Shown here one piece after another: positions 46,144 to 54,392 of a stretch of DNA of 64,000 bases (its first letter is position 1; every line of letters begins with the position of its first letter). The position numbers and the translations under genes were made by a program. Source of the stretch: Bacillota bacterium. Its GTDB lineage: Bacteria > Bacillota > Clostridia > Christensenellales > Aristaeellaceae. The notes under the pieces are model-generated. The model did no database searches. It saw only the letters and a program-made list of their open reading frames with translations, and had not been told where the DNA came from. The stretch is taken from contig JAEWSC010000011.1 of assembly GCA_023398575.1 (NCBI GenBank), positions 15,360 through 79,359 on the forward strand, read 5' to 3'.

Positions 46144-47367
46144 TTATGACTGCGAAACCAACCGCTTTTCTCCAGTGATTGCTTGAATTGGGGCAATGTC
46201 CTGGGTTACCTCCAGCGTGCCCAGATACTCGCCTGCCTGGTCCCTGACAGCATAGTAGCGGATGTAGATGAATTTTCCGTGGAGGTTGAGCCAGAAATCT
46301 TCGTGATTCTTTTTCCCGGCTTTAAAGTCTTCTAGAATTTTTTCGACAATGTGCATGCTAGCCGGGGGGTGGCAGTTGATGACTTTGCGGCCAATGATTG
46401 CTTTGGTACGGGGGAAAATACGCTCCGATCCCTGAGAGAAATACTTGACTGTATCATCTTTATCCACAAAGGTAATATCTATGGGCAGTGCATCCAGCAT
46501 GCCGGAAAGCTCGCTGGGAGTCAAGTGGCCGGTGGGCAGCAATATCATGGAAGATGGAAGATCTTCCTTGGGGGGCGCTGCTTCGGTTGTGGCGACAGAA
46601 GGATGCCATACAGGCGGTGCAGAGATTAGGCAGTAGCCAAGGTCTCCGCTTTCTGCCGCAATTTTGCCCCATTCTTCCTGGCTGAGTGTTTCCTTCAGCA
46701 TGGGAAGGAGGATGTTTTCTTCCTTGAATATCATTTCAGTCGTTTTTATAAGTGAAAATTCCACCATACGGATGATATCCCTCGCGTCAGTGGCTTCATC
46801 CAACATCAGGCGGGCGGCTTCTTTTATCATGGCGCGAATATCGTCATCCACGCCCCACATTACTTTGGGTGGGGCAGTAATGCCGTGCTGTTCCAGGTAG
46901 GGGAAAATCAGGTTTTCTTTTCTTAGATAGTGCAAATGCACCTGTACCATGGGTTCATATGACTTTTTTAGTGCGTTTAGGCTCTTGCCGGTGGCATTCT
47001 TCTTGTATTCTTCAAGCGCAGGCCGGATCGTGTCTTCCATCAGGTTTTTAATGGCGTCATTTTCAGCTTTCATGGTGTGGGCAGGATGGCCGGGCATTTG
47101 CGTCTGATCCTCGGCTCTGTGTATGTCCTCAACAGAGCCCTCGAAAACGGATGCATGTATATCGCACAGATCCCGTATTTCCTCCGGGGGGAGACCACCG
47201 GCAATCAGTTCGTTTTCTGCCTGGGCAATCTCCTGGGCGGTTACACCGTCAAATGAGGCTTTAAACTGCGCTTTTACATCATCGGCCGGTACCCCTTCGT
47301 GCAGTTGACGCAATAAGTCACGGATGACCTTTTGCCTAAATTCACTATTGTTGATTTCTCGGCTCAT
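46144..47367 (-). CDS. DUF438-hemerythrin-PAS protein
   Basis: 407 residues. The N-terminal helical DUF438 domain (about 10-80) is followed by a hemerythrin-like HHE domain (about 95-235) with candidate iron ligands in HPAHTMKAEN, HLHYLRKEN and FKEENILLP. A PAS-type sensor (about 290-400) follows, with the INCHPPASMHIVEKILEDF segment typical of the PAS fused to DUF438. Such proteins are thought to sense O2, NO or redox state in anaerobes. It is the last gene of a four-gene operon divergent from a Crp/Fnr regulator. Confidence 0.88.
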   Translation of the reverse strand: MSREINNSEFRQKVIRDLLRQLHEGVPADDVKAQFKASFDGVTAQEIAQAENELIAGGLPPEEIRDLCDIHASVFEGSVEDIHRAEDQTQMPGHPAHTMKAENDAIKNLMEDTIRPALEEYKKNATGKSLNALKKSYEPMVQVHLHYLRKENLIFPYLEQHGITAPPKVMWGVDDDIRAMIKEAARLMLDEATDARDIIRMVEFSLIKTTEMIFKEENILLPMLKETLSQEEWGKIAAESGDLGYCLISAPPVWHPSVATTEAAPPKEDLPSSMILLPTGHLTPSELSGMLDALPIDITFVDKDDTVKYFSQGSERIFPRTKAIIGRKVINCHPPASMHIVEKILEDFKAGKKNHEDFWLNLHGKFIYIRYYAVRDQAGEYLGTLEVTQDIAPIQAITGEKRLVSQS

Positions 47368-47372
47368 ACGCT

Positions 47373-47606
47373 TTATTTCCTTTCAAGAACATCATATCCG
47401 TGTTCTTTCAGCGTCGTCACAACTGTTTCTATTGGAATATGTTTCATGGCTGACCCCTTTGTAAGGGTCATAAATCTTCCCATCGTGCTTAGCATGCCGG
47501 GCTTTATGATATCCGTAAAGCCTAGGTCATGCAGAACCTCCTTAAGCTCCGGGTATTTTTCACACAGCACATAGACGGATGCATCAAGGTCGAGCACCTT
47601 GTCCAT
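47373..47606 (-). CDS. DUF1858 domain protein
   Basis: 77 residues, the whole length being one DUF1858 domain (LDLDASVYVLCEKYPELKEVLHDLGF, a small helical domain also found at the N-terminus of ScdA/RIC iron-sulfur repair proteins). The gene start overlaps the cupin stop by one base, and the DUF438 protein follows after five bases, so the three are translationally coupled. It probably works with the hemerythrin protein in iron or nitrosative-stress handling (inference from fusion patterns). Confidence 0.85.
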   Translation of the reverse strand: MDKVLDLDASVYVLCEKYPELKEVLHDLGFTDIIKPGMLSTMGRFMTLTKGSAMKHIPIETVVTTLKEHGYDVLERK

Positions 47607-47953
47607 CAGGATGCCTCCTTGGGAAATACCACCGTCAAAAGCATCTTAAAGGCATTGCTTGCAAACACTGCGTGGGGCTTTCCGGAGGGCATAACCAAAG
47701 CTTCTCCGGCTTTAACAATGTGCTCTTTCCCGTTTACGGTGAAACGGCCTTCCCCCTCCAGCACATGGACCATAGCGTCGCCTCCGGATTCATGAGTGCT
47801 GATCTCTTCGCCCTTGTCAAAGGCGAATAATGTCAGGCTGACCGCTTTGTTCTGGGCTAGGGTTTTGCTGACCACCTGTCCCGGCAAAACCTCTACCAGG
47901 GTGGCTAGGGAAACAACTTCTTCATGGGGAATGTTTTTCAAAATCTTTGCCAT
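47606..47953 (-). CDS. Small cupin-domain protein
   Basis: 115 residues, single cupin barrel: motif 1 around STHESGGDAMVHVLEGEG and motif 2 around MPSGKPHAVFAS, with two likely metal-binding His residues. Proteins of this size beside Crp/Fnr genes are common in anaerobes and are often called cupin stress proteins; the reaction is unknown. It is second in the operon, 12 bases after the Fe-S protein gene. Confidence 0.85.
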   Translation of the reverse strand: MAKILKNIPHEEVVSLATLVEVLPGQVVSKTLAQNKAVSLTLFAFDKGEEISTHESGGDAMVHVLEGEGRFTVNGKEHIVKAGEALVMPSGKPHAVFASNAFKMLLTVVFPKEAS

Positions 47954-47965
47954 ATGCTGTGCCTC

Positions 47966-48679
47966 CTATTGCTGTATTACTTCTCCATCGGTAGACAGAA
48001 CAACAACCTGCCAGGGAATCCACTTTCCACTGTTTTGCATCGCCTGGCGCAGTGCATACTCCAAACCGCCGCAGCAAGGAACTTCCATGCGGACAAGCTT
48101 TACGCTTTGAATATCGTTCCTGGTCAGTATGTCCGTCAGCTTCTGGGTATAGTCAACGCTATCCAGCTTTGGGCAGCCGATAAGCGTTACATGATTCTTC
48201 ATAAAAGCCTGATGAAAATTTCCATGGGCAAAGGCAGTGCAGTCTGCCGCGATTAACAGCTTAGCATGGTTCAAATACGGCGCTGTTACAGGTACTAGCT
48301 TTAGCTGAATCGGCCATTGCCGAAGCTCGCTTTGCGGAGCCGAAGCTTCCTGCGTATGGGCCGATGGTGCTTCTTCGCGGGTGAAGGTGCGGAGCCTGCT
48401 GCCAGGGCAGCCGCCCTCATGGTGGTGATGCTGCACAGCGCTTGTTTCCTGATGCCGCTTTACTGCCGCTTCATCAAAGGCCGCCGCTTCTCTTTCTTCA
48501 AAGGAAATGGCGCCGGTGGGGCATACAGGCAGGCAATTGCCCAAGCCGTCACAAAAATCATCCCGAATCAACCTGGCTTTGCCTTCCACCATAGCGATAG
48601 CCCCTTCGTGGCAGGCTTTTGCGCATAGACCGCAGCCATTGCATTTTTCCTCATCGATCTTTATCACTTGACGAAGCAT
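47966..48679 (-). CDS. 4Fe-4S dicluster ferredoxin-type protein
   Basis: 237 residues from ATG 48679 (SD GAAGGGGG); the longer frame from 48796 would run across the divergent promoter. Cluster motifs are CNGCGLCAKAC followed by CP-type residues, then CDGLGNCLPVCP. A His-rich linker (HHHHEGG), the motif GGCPGS and a C-terminal domain with VPCCGGLEYA follow. This architecture is frequent beside hybrid-cluster protein (hcp) and Crp/Fnr genes and is probably an electron carrier in nitrosative or redox stress. It is first in the operon with cupin, DUF1858 and DUF438. Confidence 0.85.
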   Translation of the reverse strand: MLRQVIKIDEEKCNGCGLCAKACHEGAIAMVEGKARLIRDDFCDGLGNCLPVCPTGAISFEEREAAAFDEAAVKRHQETSAVQHHHHEGGCPGSRLRTFTREEAPSAHTQEASAPQSELRQWPIQLKLVPVTAPYLNHAKLLIAADCTAFAHGNFHQAFMKNHVTLIGCPKLDSVDYTQKLTDILTRNDIQSVKLVRMEVPCCGGLEYALRQAMQNSGKWIPWQVVVLSTDGEVIQQ

Positions 48680-48696
48680 TGTATTTTGCCCCCTTC

Positions 48697-48707
48697 TTGT
48701 TTTTACA
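48697..48707. repeat. Second copy of the TTGTTTTTACA element
   Basis: An exact 11-base direct repeat, 45 bases from the copy at 48742-48752. It overlaps the predicted transcription start of the minus-strand operon, where binding could repress. Confidence 0.4.
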
Positions 48708-48712
48708 GTTTG

Positions 48713-48718
48713 ATTGTA
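48713..48718 (-). promoter_or_regulatory. -10 box of the Fe-S/cupin operon
   Basis: TACAAT on the minus strand, with no good -35 hexamer at the right distance. A palindrome is centred 41.5 bases upstream of the predicted start of transcription, which is the class II activator layout of the Crp/Fnr family. Confidence 0.5.
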
Positions 48719-48740
48719 GTACACTAACTTTATCAGGTCT

Positions 48741-48754
48741 GTTGTTTTTACAAC
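48741..48754. promoter_or_regulatory. Putative Crp/Fnr-family operator
   Basis: GTTGTTTTTACAAC, with five-base inverted arms. Its 11-base core TTGTTTTTACA occurs again at 48697-48707 in the same 90-base divergent region. Confidence 0.5.
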
Positions 48755-48769
48755 GTGAGGAGAATTTTT

Positions 48770-49447
48770 GTGAAAAACAATATTGATGCACTTCACAACA
48801 TGCCACTATTTCAAGGCATTGGAAAAACAGAACTAAGCCAATTAATTTCCTGCTTATCTGCTGGGGAGCGCAAATATGACAAAGGGCAGATCATTTTCAT
48901 GGCAGGGGATACGCCTAAGCATCTCGCTGTCGTTCTGGATGGCAATGTGCGGGTGTTTCGGGAGGACTTGCTTGGCAACAGGACAATCCTTGGCGAGTTT
49001 GGAAAGGGTGAATTGTTTGGTGAAACCTTTGCGCTGGCCAAGTCGGAAGCACTGTCAGTAACGGTAGCTGCAACCCAACCAAGCCAAATCCTGTTGATTG
49101 AAGGGTGGCGTATCACCGGCACCTGCCCTCATTGCTGTGGCTTTCACAGCCGGTTGATTGAGAATATGATGGCTATTCTGGCTAAGAAAAATTTGCTGCT
49201 GACTGAGAAAATGGAGATCATGGCCAAACGCACCACCAGGGATAAGCTGATGTATTATCTATCCGCACAATCCCAGCGGGCTTGCAGCCTAAGCTTTGAG
49301 ATTCCGTTTAACCGGCAGGAGCTGGCAGATTATCTTTGTGTGGACAGGTCCGCCATGTCCAGCGAGCTTGGCAAATTGCAAAGGGAAGGAATACTGACAT
49401 ATGAGCGCAGTAGTTTCAAACTGCATGAGCGACTTGATCAGATGTAA
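48770..49447 (+). CDS. Crp/Fnr-family transcriptional regulator
   Basis: 225 residues from GTG 48770 (AGGAG at 48758-48762, seven bases upstream; the GTG at 48755 would have no SD). An N-terminal cyclic-nucleotide-binding-type beta barrel (about 10-115, with GELFGETFAL), a dimerisation helix, then a Crp-type HTH (NRQELADYLCVDRSAMSSEL, about 175-196). A CPHCC cluster lies between barrel and helix and could bind an Fe-S cluster, haem or react with NO. Divergent from the Fe-S/cupin/DUF438 operon; probably controls that operon and itself through the elements at 48697 and 48741. Confidence 0.88.
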   Translation: MKNNIDALHNMPLFQGIGKTELSQLISCLSAGERKYDKGQIIFMAGDTPKHLAVVLDGNVRVFREDLLGNRTILGEFGKGELFGETFALAKSEALSVTVAATQPSQILLIEGWRITGTCPHCCGFHSRLIENMMAILAKKNLLLTEKMEIMAKRTTRDKLMYYLSAQSQRACSLSFEIPFNRQELADYLCVDRSAMSSELGKLQREGILTYERSSFKLHERLDQM

Positions 49448-49694
49448 TCAGGGAACATAATCATGAATTGGGAGGCCCAGTTTTCCTATGGTGCGATTGA
49501 GATGGCGCAGCTCAATGGACGGCAGATGCACATCGATGCCAGGTTTGTCTAGGAGGGAATAGACACTTGAGATAAACCATGCTCATCGCCAGGCAGTCAA
49601 TTCTGAGCGGATCATCTATCCTGGTCAGTGCATGATGGAAATCAAGGCAAAAAAACATGCGGGGTGGCATCCCGGTGGATGAAAGGGCCTGAGC
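49448..49694 (-). pseudogene. Possible frameshifted gene remnant
   Basis: Two minus-strand frames, joined by a shift near 49555-49580, read like one protein C-terminus: FHHALTRIDDPLRIDCLAM upstream, then KPGIDVHLPSIELRHLNRTI ending at a TGA at 49448-49450. There is no start or SD, and a stop precedes it at 49695-49697. I do not recognise the family. It may be a decayed gene fragment or chance. Confidence 0.3.
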
Positions 49695-49808
49695 TCATAT
49701 ACATGCGTTAGGATGATTTGAGCCGTTTGATTATAACTCGCCAATATTCTAATGCAACAATAATGATAGCGCTTCTATAGGATATTCTTCTGCACAATGG
49801 GTAGTTGA

Positions 49809-49837
49809 TTGACAGAAATCGACAAAAGCAGTATCAT
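49809..49837 (+). promoter_or_regulatory. Promoter of the SBP-kinase-c-di-GMP operon
   Basis: TTGACA (49809-49814), a 17-base spacer and TATCAT (49832-49837). Confidence 0.65.
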
Positions 49838-50028
49838 ATTATAAAGGTTTGCTAAGTTCTATTACTTGCTGGAGGCTTTTCATCGTCATTCGCAAGATCA
49901 GTGACCTGTACAAGTCTTGTGTTTTCTGCACCCATCTGGCACAAATCCATAATGTTTCCATCTCCCGTGGTGTATGCGAAAATAGATCTAGCAGGCAGAA
50001 GGATTGTGGAAGTGGAGGAAAAAAGCCG

Positions 50029-51375
50029 ATGCGCTTTCGAAAGGCCGTTGCCGCTCTTGTGCTGCTGATGCTTTGTTTGTTGATCGCTTCGTGTGATAGG
50101 GAGAAGCCGACCATAGAGCCGGATACAAAAAGCGCTGCTCCCAAGGGAAGCAGTGTCGGACGGGAAGCACAGGCCGTGGAAGAGGCTGGCTTAAAATTCA
50201 GAATCACATGGAAGGGCTATTCCGGCCGCGGGGAAGCCATACAAGCAATTGTGGATACTTATAACAGCAAGTTCACAAACTTTGGTTCCGTAACCCTAAT
50301 CAATGGCGATGAAGACCGGGCAGCCATACAGACGCTTTTAAAAGAGGAACCGGAAACCGTATATGTGCTTCCCTACCGGTATGTCAAATTCTTTGGCGCA
50401 AACGGATATCTTCAAGACGTAACCAACACGTTTGCTACGTCCAGGGATTTGTTTTACAAAGAAGTATGGTCCCTTGGCACGGTAGAGGAAAAAACCTACG
50501 GCATACCATGGCTGGGCCATAGCATGTGCCTGTTATACAACAAAAGCCTGCTGGAAAAGGCCGGCGTTAAGGCGGAGTCCATTGCCGGTATGGATAATTT
50601 TATAGATGAATTGGAAGAAATTGAGAAAAAGACAGGCGCCAAAGGCCTGGGGCTGGTTGGGGCCAAAAGCAATGACCTATCCTGGATGGTCAATCAATTC
50701 ATTTACGGCTTTGGTTCCCAATTGGTCAGCGCTGATGGAAAAACCGTGATGGTCAACAATGAAAAGTCCGCTGATGCTTTGAAACTGTATAAAGATGTGC
50801 TGGGGCCCCATGCTCAGCCGACATGGCTTGACGACACAGCTGTAGAAGTGATGAACGCATTTAGGCGCCAGGAGGTGGCGTTTGAAATACTGGGCATATG
50901 GGGCGTAACCGATATCATGAAAAACGGTTCCCCCTTTGAGGTGGGCATTCTTCCGCTCAAGAACATCGGGCTGCATGCAGAGGTAGGCCCCATGATGCTG
51001 ACCATACCGGCGGGTATGAGCAAAGAGGGGAAAGATGCGGCAACCCAGTTTATCAACTACATGATTTCCAAGGAAGCGCAGGAGGAGATCATGAAGGGCG
51101 AATACAGCCCGGAGCATGACACCTACTATCCCTTCCGCACACCCATCCGCGCCGATATGGCTGACAGTCGGATATTTTTGGACCACCCCGAGTATCGGGC
51201 CTTTATTGAAGGGTTTGAGACGCCCAGCATCGACGTGCCTGTGCCAGCGTGGCAGCTTATCAAGGATGAGGTGTACGCGCCAGGGCTTAACCAGGTCATG
51301 ACCGGGGAAATGTCCATCGAGGCGTTTTTGAGTGACGTAGAAAAGAAAGGCAATGCAATCTTGCAGGGCCAGTAG
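50029..51375 (+). CDS. Solute-binding lipoprotein (SBP family 1, sugar-type)
   Basis: 448 residues from ATG 50029 (GGAGG 11 bases before); upstream codons in the longer frame are leader sequence. Lipoprotein signal with lipobox LIASC (Cys22), then a two-lobe binding-protein fold: WKGYSGRGEAIQAIVDTYN near the start, GIPWLGHSMCLLYNKSLLEKAG in the middle, and a C-terminal lobe. This family normally feeds sugar ABC importers, yet no permease or ATPase genes are near. The gene sits 42 bases before a sensor kinase, so it probably acts as a ligand-presenting co-sensor (inference). Confidence 0.85.
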   Translation: MRFRKAVAALVLLMLCLLIASCDREKPTIEPDTKSAAPKGSSVGREAQAVEEAGLKFRITWKGYSGRGEAIQAIVDTYNSKFTNFGSVTLINGDEDRAAIQTLLKEEPETVYVLPYRYVKFFGANGYLQDVTNTFATSRDLFYKEVWSLGTVEEKTYGIPWLGHSMCLLYNKSLLEKAGVKAESIAGMDNFIDELEEIEKKTGAKGLGLVGAKSNDLSWMVNQFIYGFGSQLVSADGKTVMVNNEKSADALKLYKDVLGPHAQPTWLDDTAVEVMNAFRRQEVAFEILGIWGVTDIMKNGSPFEVGILPLKNIGLHAEVGPMMLTIPAGMSKEGKDAATQFINYMISKEAQEEIMKGEYSPEHDTYYPFRTPIRADMADSRIFLDHPEYRAFIEGFETPSIDVPVPAWQLIKDEVYAPGLNQVMTGEMSIEAFLSDVEKKGNAILQGQ

Positions 51376-51417
51376 CCGGACACAATTTGGTATATTGAAA
51401 ATGGGGAGGATCATGCC

Positions 51418-52776
51418 ATGAAGGTTTCAAGACGCCTTGCCCTATGTCTGGCATTGCTTGTCCTGTTTACACATCTGGCATGGGCCACAGCTTCAAATGC
51501 GGAGAAGGCTTCTTTGGCTGATCTTCAAAAGATTGGTTTGTCGGATGATGAGATCAAGTTTATTCAGGAGCATCCGGTCATCCATCTTGGCGTAGACCCG
51601 GAGTTCATCCCCTATGAATTTTTCGATTCAGACGGAGTGTATAAAGGAATAGCAGCGGACTACTTGGACTTGGTTTCAAAAAAAACCGGCCTGCAGTTTG
51701 AGGTTGCGAAGGGTCTTACCTGGTCGCAAGCATATGAGCATGCTGTGGAAAGAGAATTGGACGCCCTGCCTTGCGTATCGAAAACACCTCAGCGGGAGAA
51801 GTATTTTCTGTTTTCCGATCCCTACATCTCATTCCAGCGGGTCATGTTTGTGAACAAAGACAATCAGAGCATCAAGTCGTTGGAAGATTTGTATGGCAAA
51901 ACCGCTGCCGTGCAGACAAACAGCTCTCATCACAGCTTTTTGCGGGATTTTAGCCAGATCGGTCTGAGCCTATACGTCCATGTGGAGGATGCTCTTCGGG
52001 CGGTTTCCAACGGAAGTGAAACAGCCTTTGTCGGTAATTTGGCGACATCGAACTATCTGGCCAAATCCCACGGCATTACAAATCTCATGTACATTCCATT
52101 CAATTCGCAGGCGCCCCAATCCCTCTATTTTGCCGTGCGGGATGACTGGCCGGAACTTGTTGGCATTATGAACAAGGCACTGGCAAGTATCGATGAGGAG
52201 AGCCGCATCGCCATTAGTAACAAGTGGATCAGCGTGGAAGAAAGCGCCGATTACACGTTTATGATCCGGGTTGCGGTCATTGCATCCGCGGTCATTGTGC
52301 TGGTGATGACTGTGTCTTTTTTCTGGATCATACGCTTGCGCAAAGAAATTGCCAAGCGCAAAAAGATACAGGCCGATCTGGAAAACGCCAAGCGCGAGGC
52401 AGACGAAGCGAACAAATTCAAATCCAATTTCATGGCCAGAATGTCCCACGAGATTCGTACACCCTTAAACGGCATCATTGGTATGGCTTATCTCCTAAAA
52501 AAAACAAGCATTACGCTGACACAAAAAATGTATGTGGACCGGATTACTCAATCCTCCACCAACATGCTGGGCATCATCAACGACATTCTGGATTTTTCCA
52601 AGATTGAAGCCGGAAAAGTAGAACTGGAGATTGCGCCCTTTAGCATGGACCAGGTGATCCAGGATGTCGTCAACATCGTATCCTACAAAATTGAGGAGCA
52701 GGAAATCGGGTTTGTGCTGAACAAGGACCCGCTGATTCCCAATTGGTTTTTTGGCGACGCCAAGCGCCTGGAGTAA
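51418..52776 (+). CDS. Hybrid histidine kinase, N-terminal part, ended by an in-frame TAA
   Basis: 452 residues before the stop. Signal peptide, then an extracellular SBP family 3 sensor domain (about 40-270, HLGVDPEFIPYEFFDSDG...), a membrane helix (about 281-305), a coiled linker and the HisKA dimerisation helix with the phosphorylated H344 (MSHEIRTPLNG). The frame stops with GAG-TAA at 52774-52776, inside the start of the ATPase domain. The same reading frame continues for another 520 codons with the rest of a normal hybrid kinase, and the stop sits where kinases of this family have Gln (RLEQ-IL). The intact gene would span 51418-54336 (972 residues). Confidence 0.85.
   Translation: MKVSRRLALCLALLVLFTHLAWATASNAEKASLADLQKIGLSDDEIKFIQEHPVIHLGVDPEFIPYEFFDSDGVYKGIAADYLDLVSKKTGLQFEVAKGLTWSQAYEHAVERELDALPCVSKTPQREKYFLFSDPYISFQRVMFVNKDNQSIKSLEDLYGKTAAVQTNSSHHSFLRDFSQIGLSLYVHVEDALRAVSNGSETAFVGNLATSNYLAKSHGITNLMYIPFNSQAPQSLYFAVRDDWPELVGIMNKALASIDEESRIAISNKWISVEESADYTFMIRVAVIASAVIVLVMTVSFFWIIRLRKEIAKRKKIQADLENAKREADEANKFKSNFMARMSHEIRTPLNGIIGMAYLLKKTSITLTQKMYVDRITQSSTNMLGIINDILDFSKIEAGKVELEIAPFSMDQVIQDVVNIVSYKIEEQEIGFVLNKDPLIPNWFFGDAKRLE
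52774..52776 (+). other. In-frame TAA interrupting the hybrid kinase
   Basis: TAA at codon 453, directly before the N-box (NILNNAAKFT) of the ATPase domain. Kinases of this type have CAA or CAG (Gln) here, so a single C-to-T change explains it. No frameshift is needed. Confidence 0.85.
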
Positions 52777-52779
52777 ATT

Positions 52780-54336
52780 TTGATCAATATACTGAACAAC
52801 GCCGCAAAGTTTACCACAGTTGGCGAAGTGTCCCTGGATGTGCGCCTCATAGCAAAGGAAAACGACAAGTATCACCTTGCTTTCACCATCAAAGACACGG
52901 GCATAGGTATGTCCGACGAGCAGGTTAAAAGGCTATTCGTACCCTTTACGCAAGGGGAAATTAGCATCAACCGGCGCTTTGGTGGAACAGGGCTCGGCTT
53001 GTCTATTGTCAAAAACCTGCTGGATATGATGGGCGGGCAGGTTCAGGTGTTTTCTACACCTGGGGAAGGCTCCACCTTCGTCATTCACCTGTCCCTGCCC
53101 CTTGATAGGGAGAAGGAAGAGGAATACAAAAAGAATATCTCTGCCGATCATTTTAAAGACATCAAGACGCTGGTTCTGGAGAAAACCGGCGCCAATATGA
53201 ACTTGATTCAAAAATACCTTGAATCCTTTGGCATGCACTGCGAGTTAACGACTTCACAGGCTAGCGCGCTGAGCATGCTGGAAGCCGCCAATGGCCTGTA
53301 TGCCAAGCCTTTTGATTTGTTGATCGTCGATTATGACACGCCGGCGGAGGGCGGGTTCGGGTTTGTGAAGTCTGCTTTGGATCATTCCAAGATCGTGAGA
53401 AAGCCTAAAGTATTGATGCTGCTGCCCATGATGCGGGATGATCTGTTTGACAAGCTAGATGAGCATGGTGTGGATATCGGTGTTGGAAAGCCGATTATTC
53501 CCTCGATTTTGCTCAATGGTATTCTGGACATTTTTCATTTGAAGGCGGTTGCGGCCCTGTACGCCCAAGATGCTCCTGCCCCTCAAGAGGATGCACTGAA
53601 TGGTGCCTACTGCGTTATGGTGGTGGAGGACAACAAAACCAATCAATTGATTGCCAAATCCCTGCTGGAACAGGCGGGTATTACGGTATTGATGGCCGGA
53701 AACGGGAAAATTGCCGTGGAGCAATATCAAAAGAATAAAGACGCGATTCACCTGATCCTTATGGATTTGCATATGCCTGTGATGAACGGCTACGAAGCCG
53801 CGGCGGAAATTCGCAAAATCTCCGATAGCATTCCAATCGTTGCCATGACGGCGGACGTGGTCACGGGTGTCAAGGAAAAATGCGAAGAGCACGGCATCTA
53901 TCACTATCTGAGCAAACCTTTTGATCCCAGCCGCTTTTTAAAGACAGTTAAGGACTTGCTGCAAACGGGAGAGCCCCGTAAAAATGATGAACCCAGAATA
54001 CTGGATACTGCTGTGGGCCTTGCGAGCATGGGTCAGAATCAGGAGCTTTATGGCCAGGTGCTCCATGAGTACGCAAGTGAAAACCATGATACGACAGCCC
54101 GGCTCGCTGATTTAATCAAACAGGCGCAGTATGCGGAAGCTGCTGGGATCGTGCATAAGGTAAAAAGCAGTTCCGGCAGCATCGGCGCGAAATCATTGTA
54201 CGAGCTAGCCGTGCGGCTGCAAAAAGCGCTGGTGGAAAAAAACGAACAAGACATTGAGGCATTGGGAAGGGACTTTTTACGAATGCTGGACCGCCTGCTT
54301 TATGAAATTCATGAGCTGCTTGACATGAAGGATTGA
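52780..54336 (+). CDS. Hybrid histidine kinase, C-terminal part (HATPase-REC-REC-Hpt)
   Basis: 518 residues in the same frame as the preceding part, from a TTG that has GGAG six bases upstream, so re-initiation is possible but would remove the first strand of the ATPase domain. Domains in order: HATPase (N-box NILNNAAKFT, G1 DTGIGM, G2 GGTGLGLSI), a receiver-like domain with VDYDTP, a second receiver with phospho-acceptor D783 of the full-length numbering (LMDLHMP), and a C-terminal Hpt domain with H913 (VHKVKSSSGSIGA). The downstream REC-EAL protein is the probable end point of the phosphorelay. Confidence 0.82.
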   Translation: MINILNNAAKFTTVGEVSLDVRLIAKENDKYHLAFTIKDTGIGMSDEQVKRLFVPFTQGEISINRRFGGTGLGLSIVKNLLDMMGGQVQVFSTPGEGSTFVIHLSLPLDREKEEEYKKNISADHFKDIKTLVLEKTGANMNLIQKYLESFGMHCELTTSQASALSMLEAANGLYAKPFDLLIVDYDTPAEGGFGFVKSALDHSKIVRKPKVLMLLPMMRDDLFDKLDEHGVDIGVGKPIIPSILLNGILDIFHLKAVAALYAQDAPAPQEDALNGAYCVMVVEDNKTNQLIAKSLLEQAGITVLMAGNGKIAVEQYQKNKDAIHLILMDLHMPVMNGYEAAAEIRKISDSIPIVAMTADVVTGVKEKCEEHGIYHYLSKPFDPSRFLKTVKDLLQTGEPRKNDEPRILDTAVGLASMGQNQELYGQVLHEYASENHDTTARLADLIKQAQYAEAAGIVHKVKSSSGSIGAKSLYELAVRLQKALVEKNEQDIEALGRDFLRMLDRLLYEIHELLDMKD

Positions 54337-54392
54337 GTGCAAAGCCACAGGTCTAATAAATACTGAGGTGCCTATACAGAAGGAGGATCATT

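Larger units (their letters stand above)
49448..50028. other. Intergenic region before the signalling operon
   Basis: 581 bases. The left 250 hold the possible gene remnant. The operon promoter is at 49809-49837, followed by a leader of about 185 bases before ATG 50029. I looked for a c-di-GMP riboswitch core in the leader and did not find one. Confidence 0.5.

Noticed and set aside
49838..50028. c-di-GMP riboswitch in the leader of the signalling operon
   Set aside because: The conserved GEMM core and paired tetraloop-receptor elements were not found by eye; a covariance scan would be decisive.
51418..54336. Stop-codon reassignment as explanation for the in-frame TAA
   Set aside because: All other genes in the window end normally at TAA, TAG or TGA and no other internal TAA is seen; a single mutation or error is simpler.
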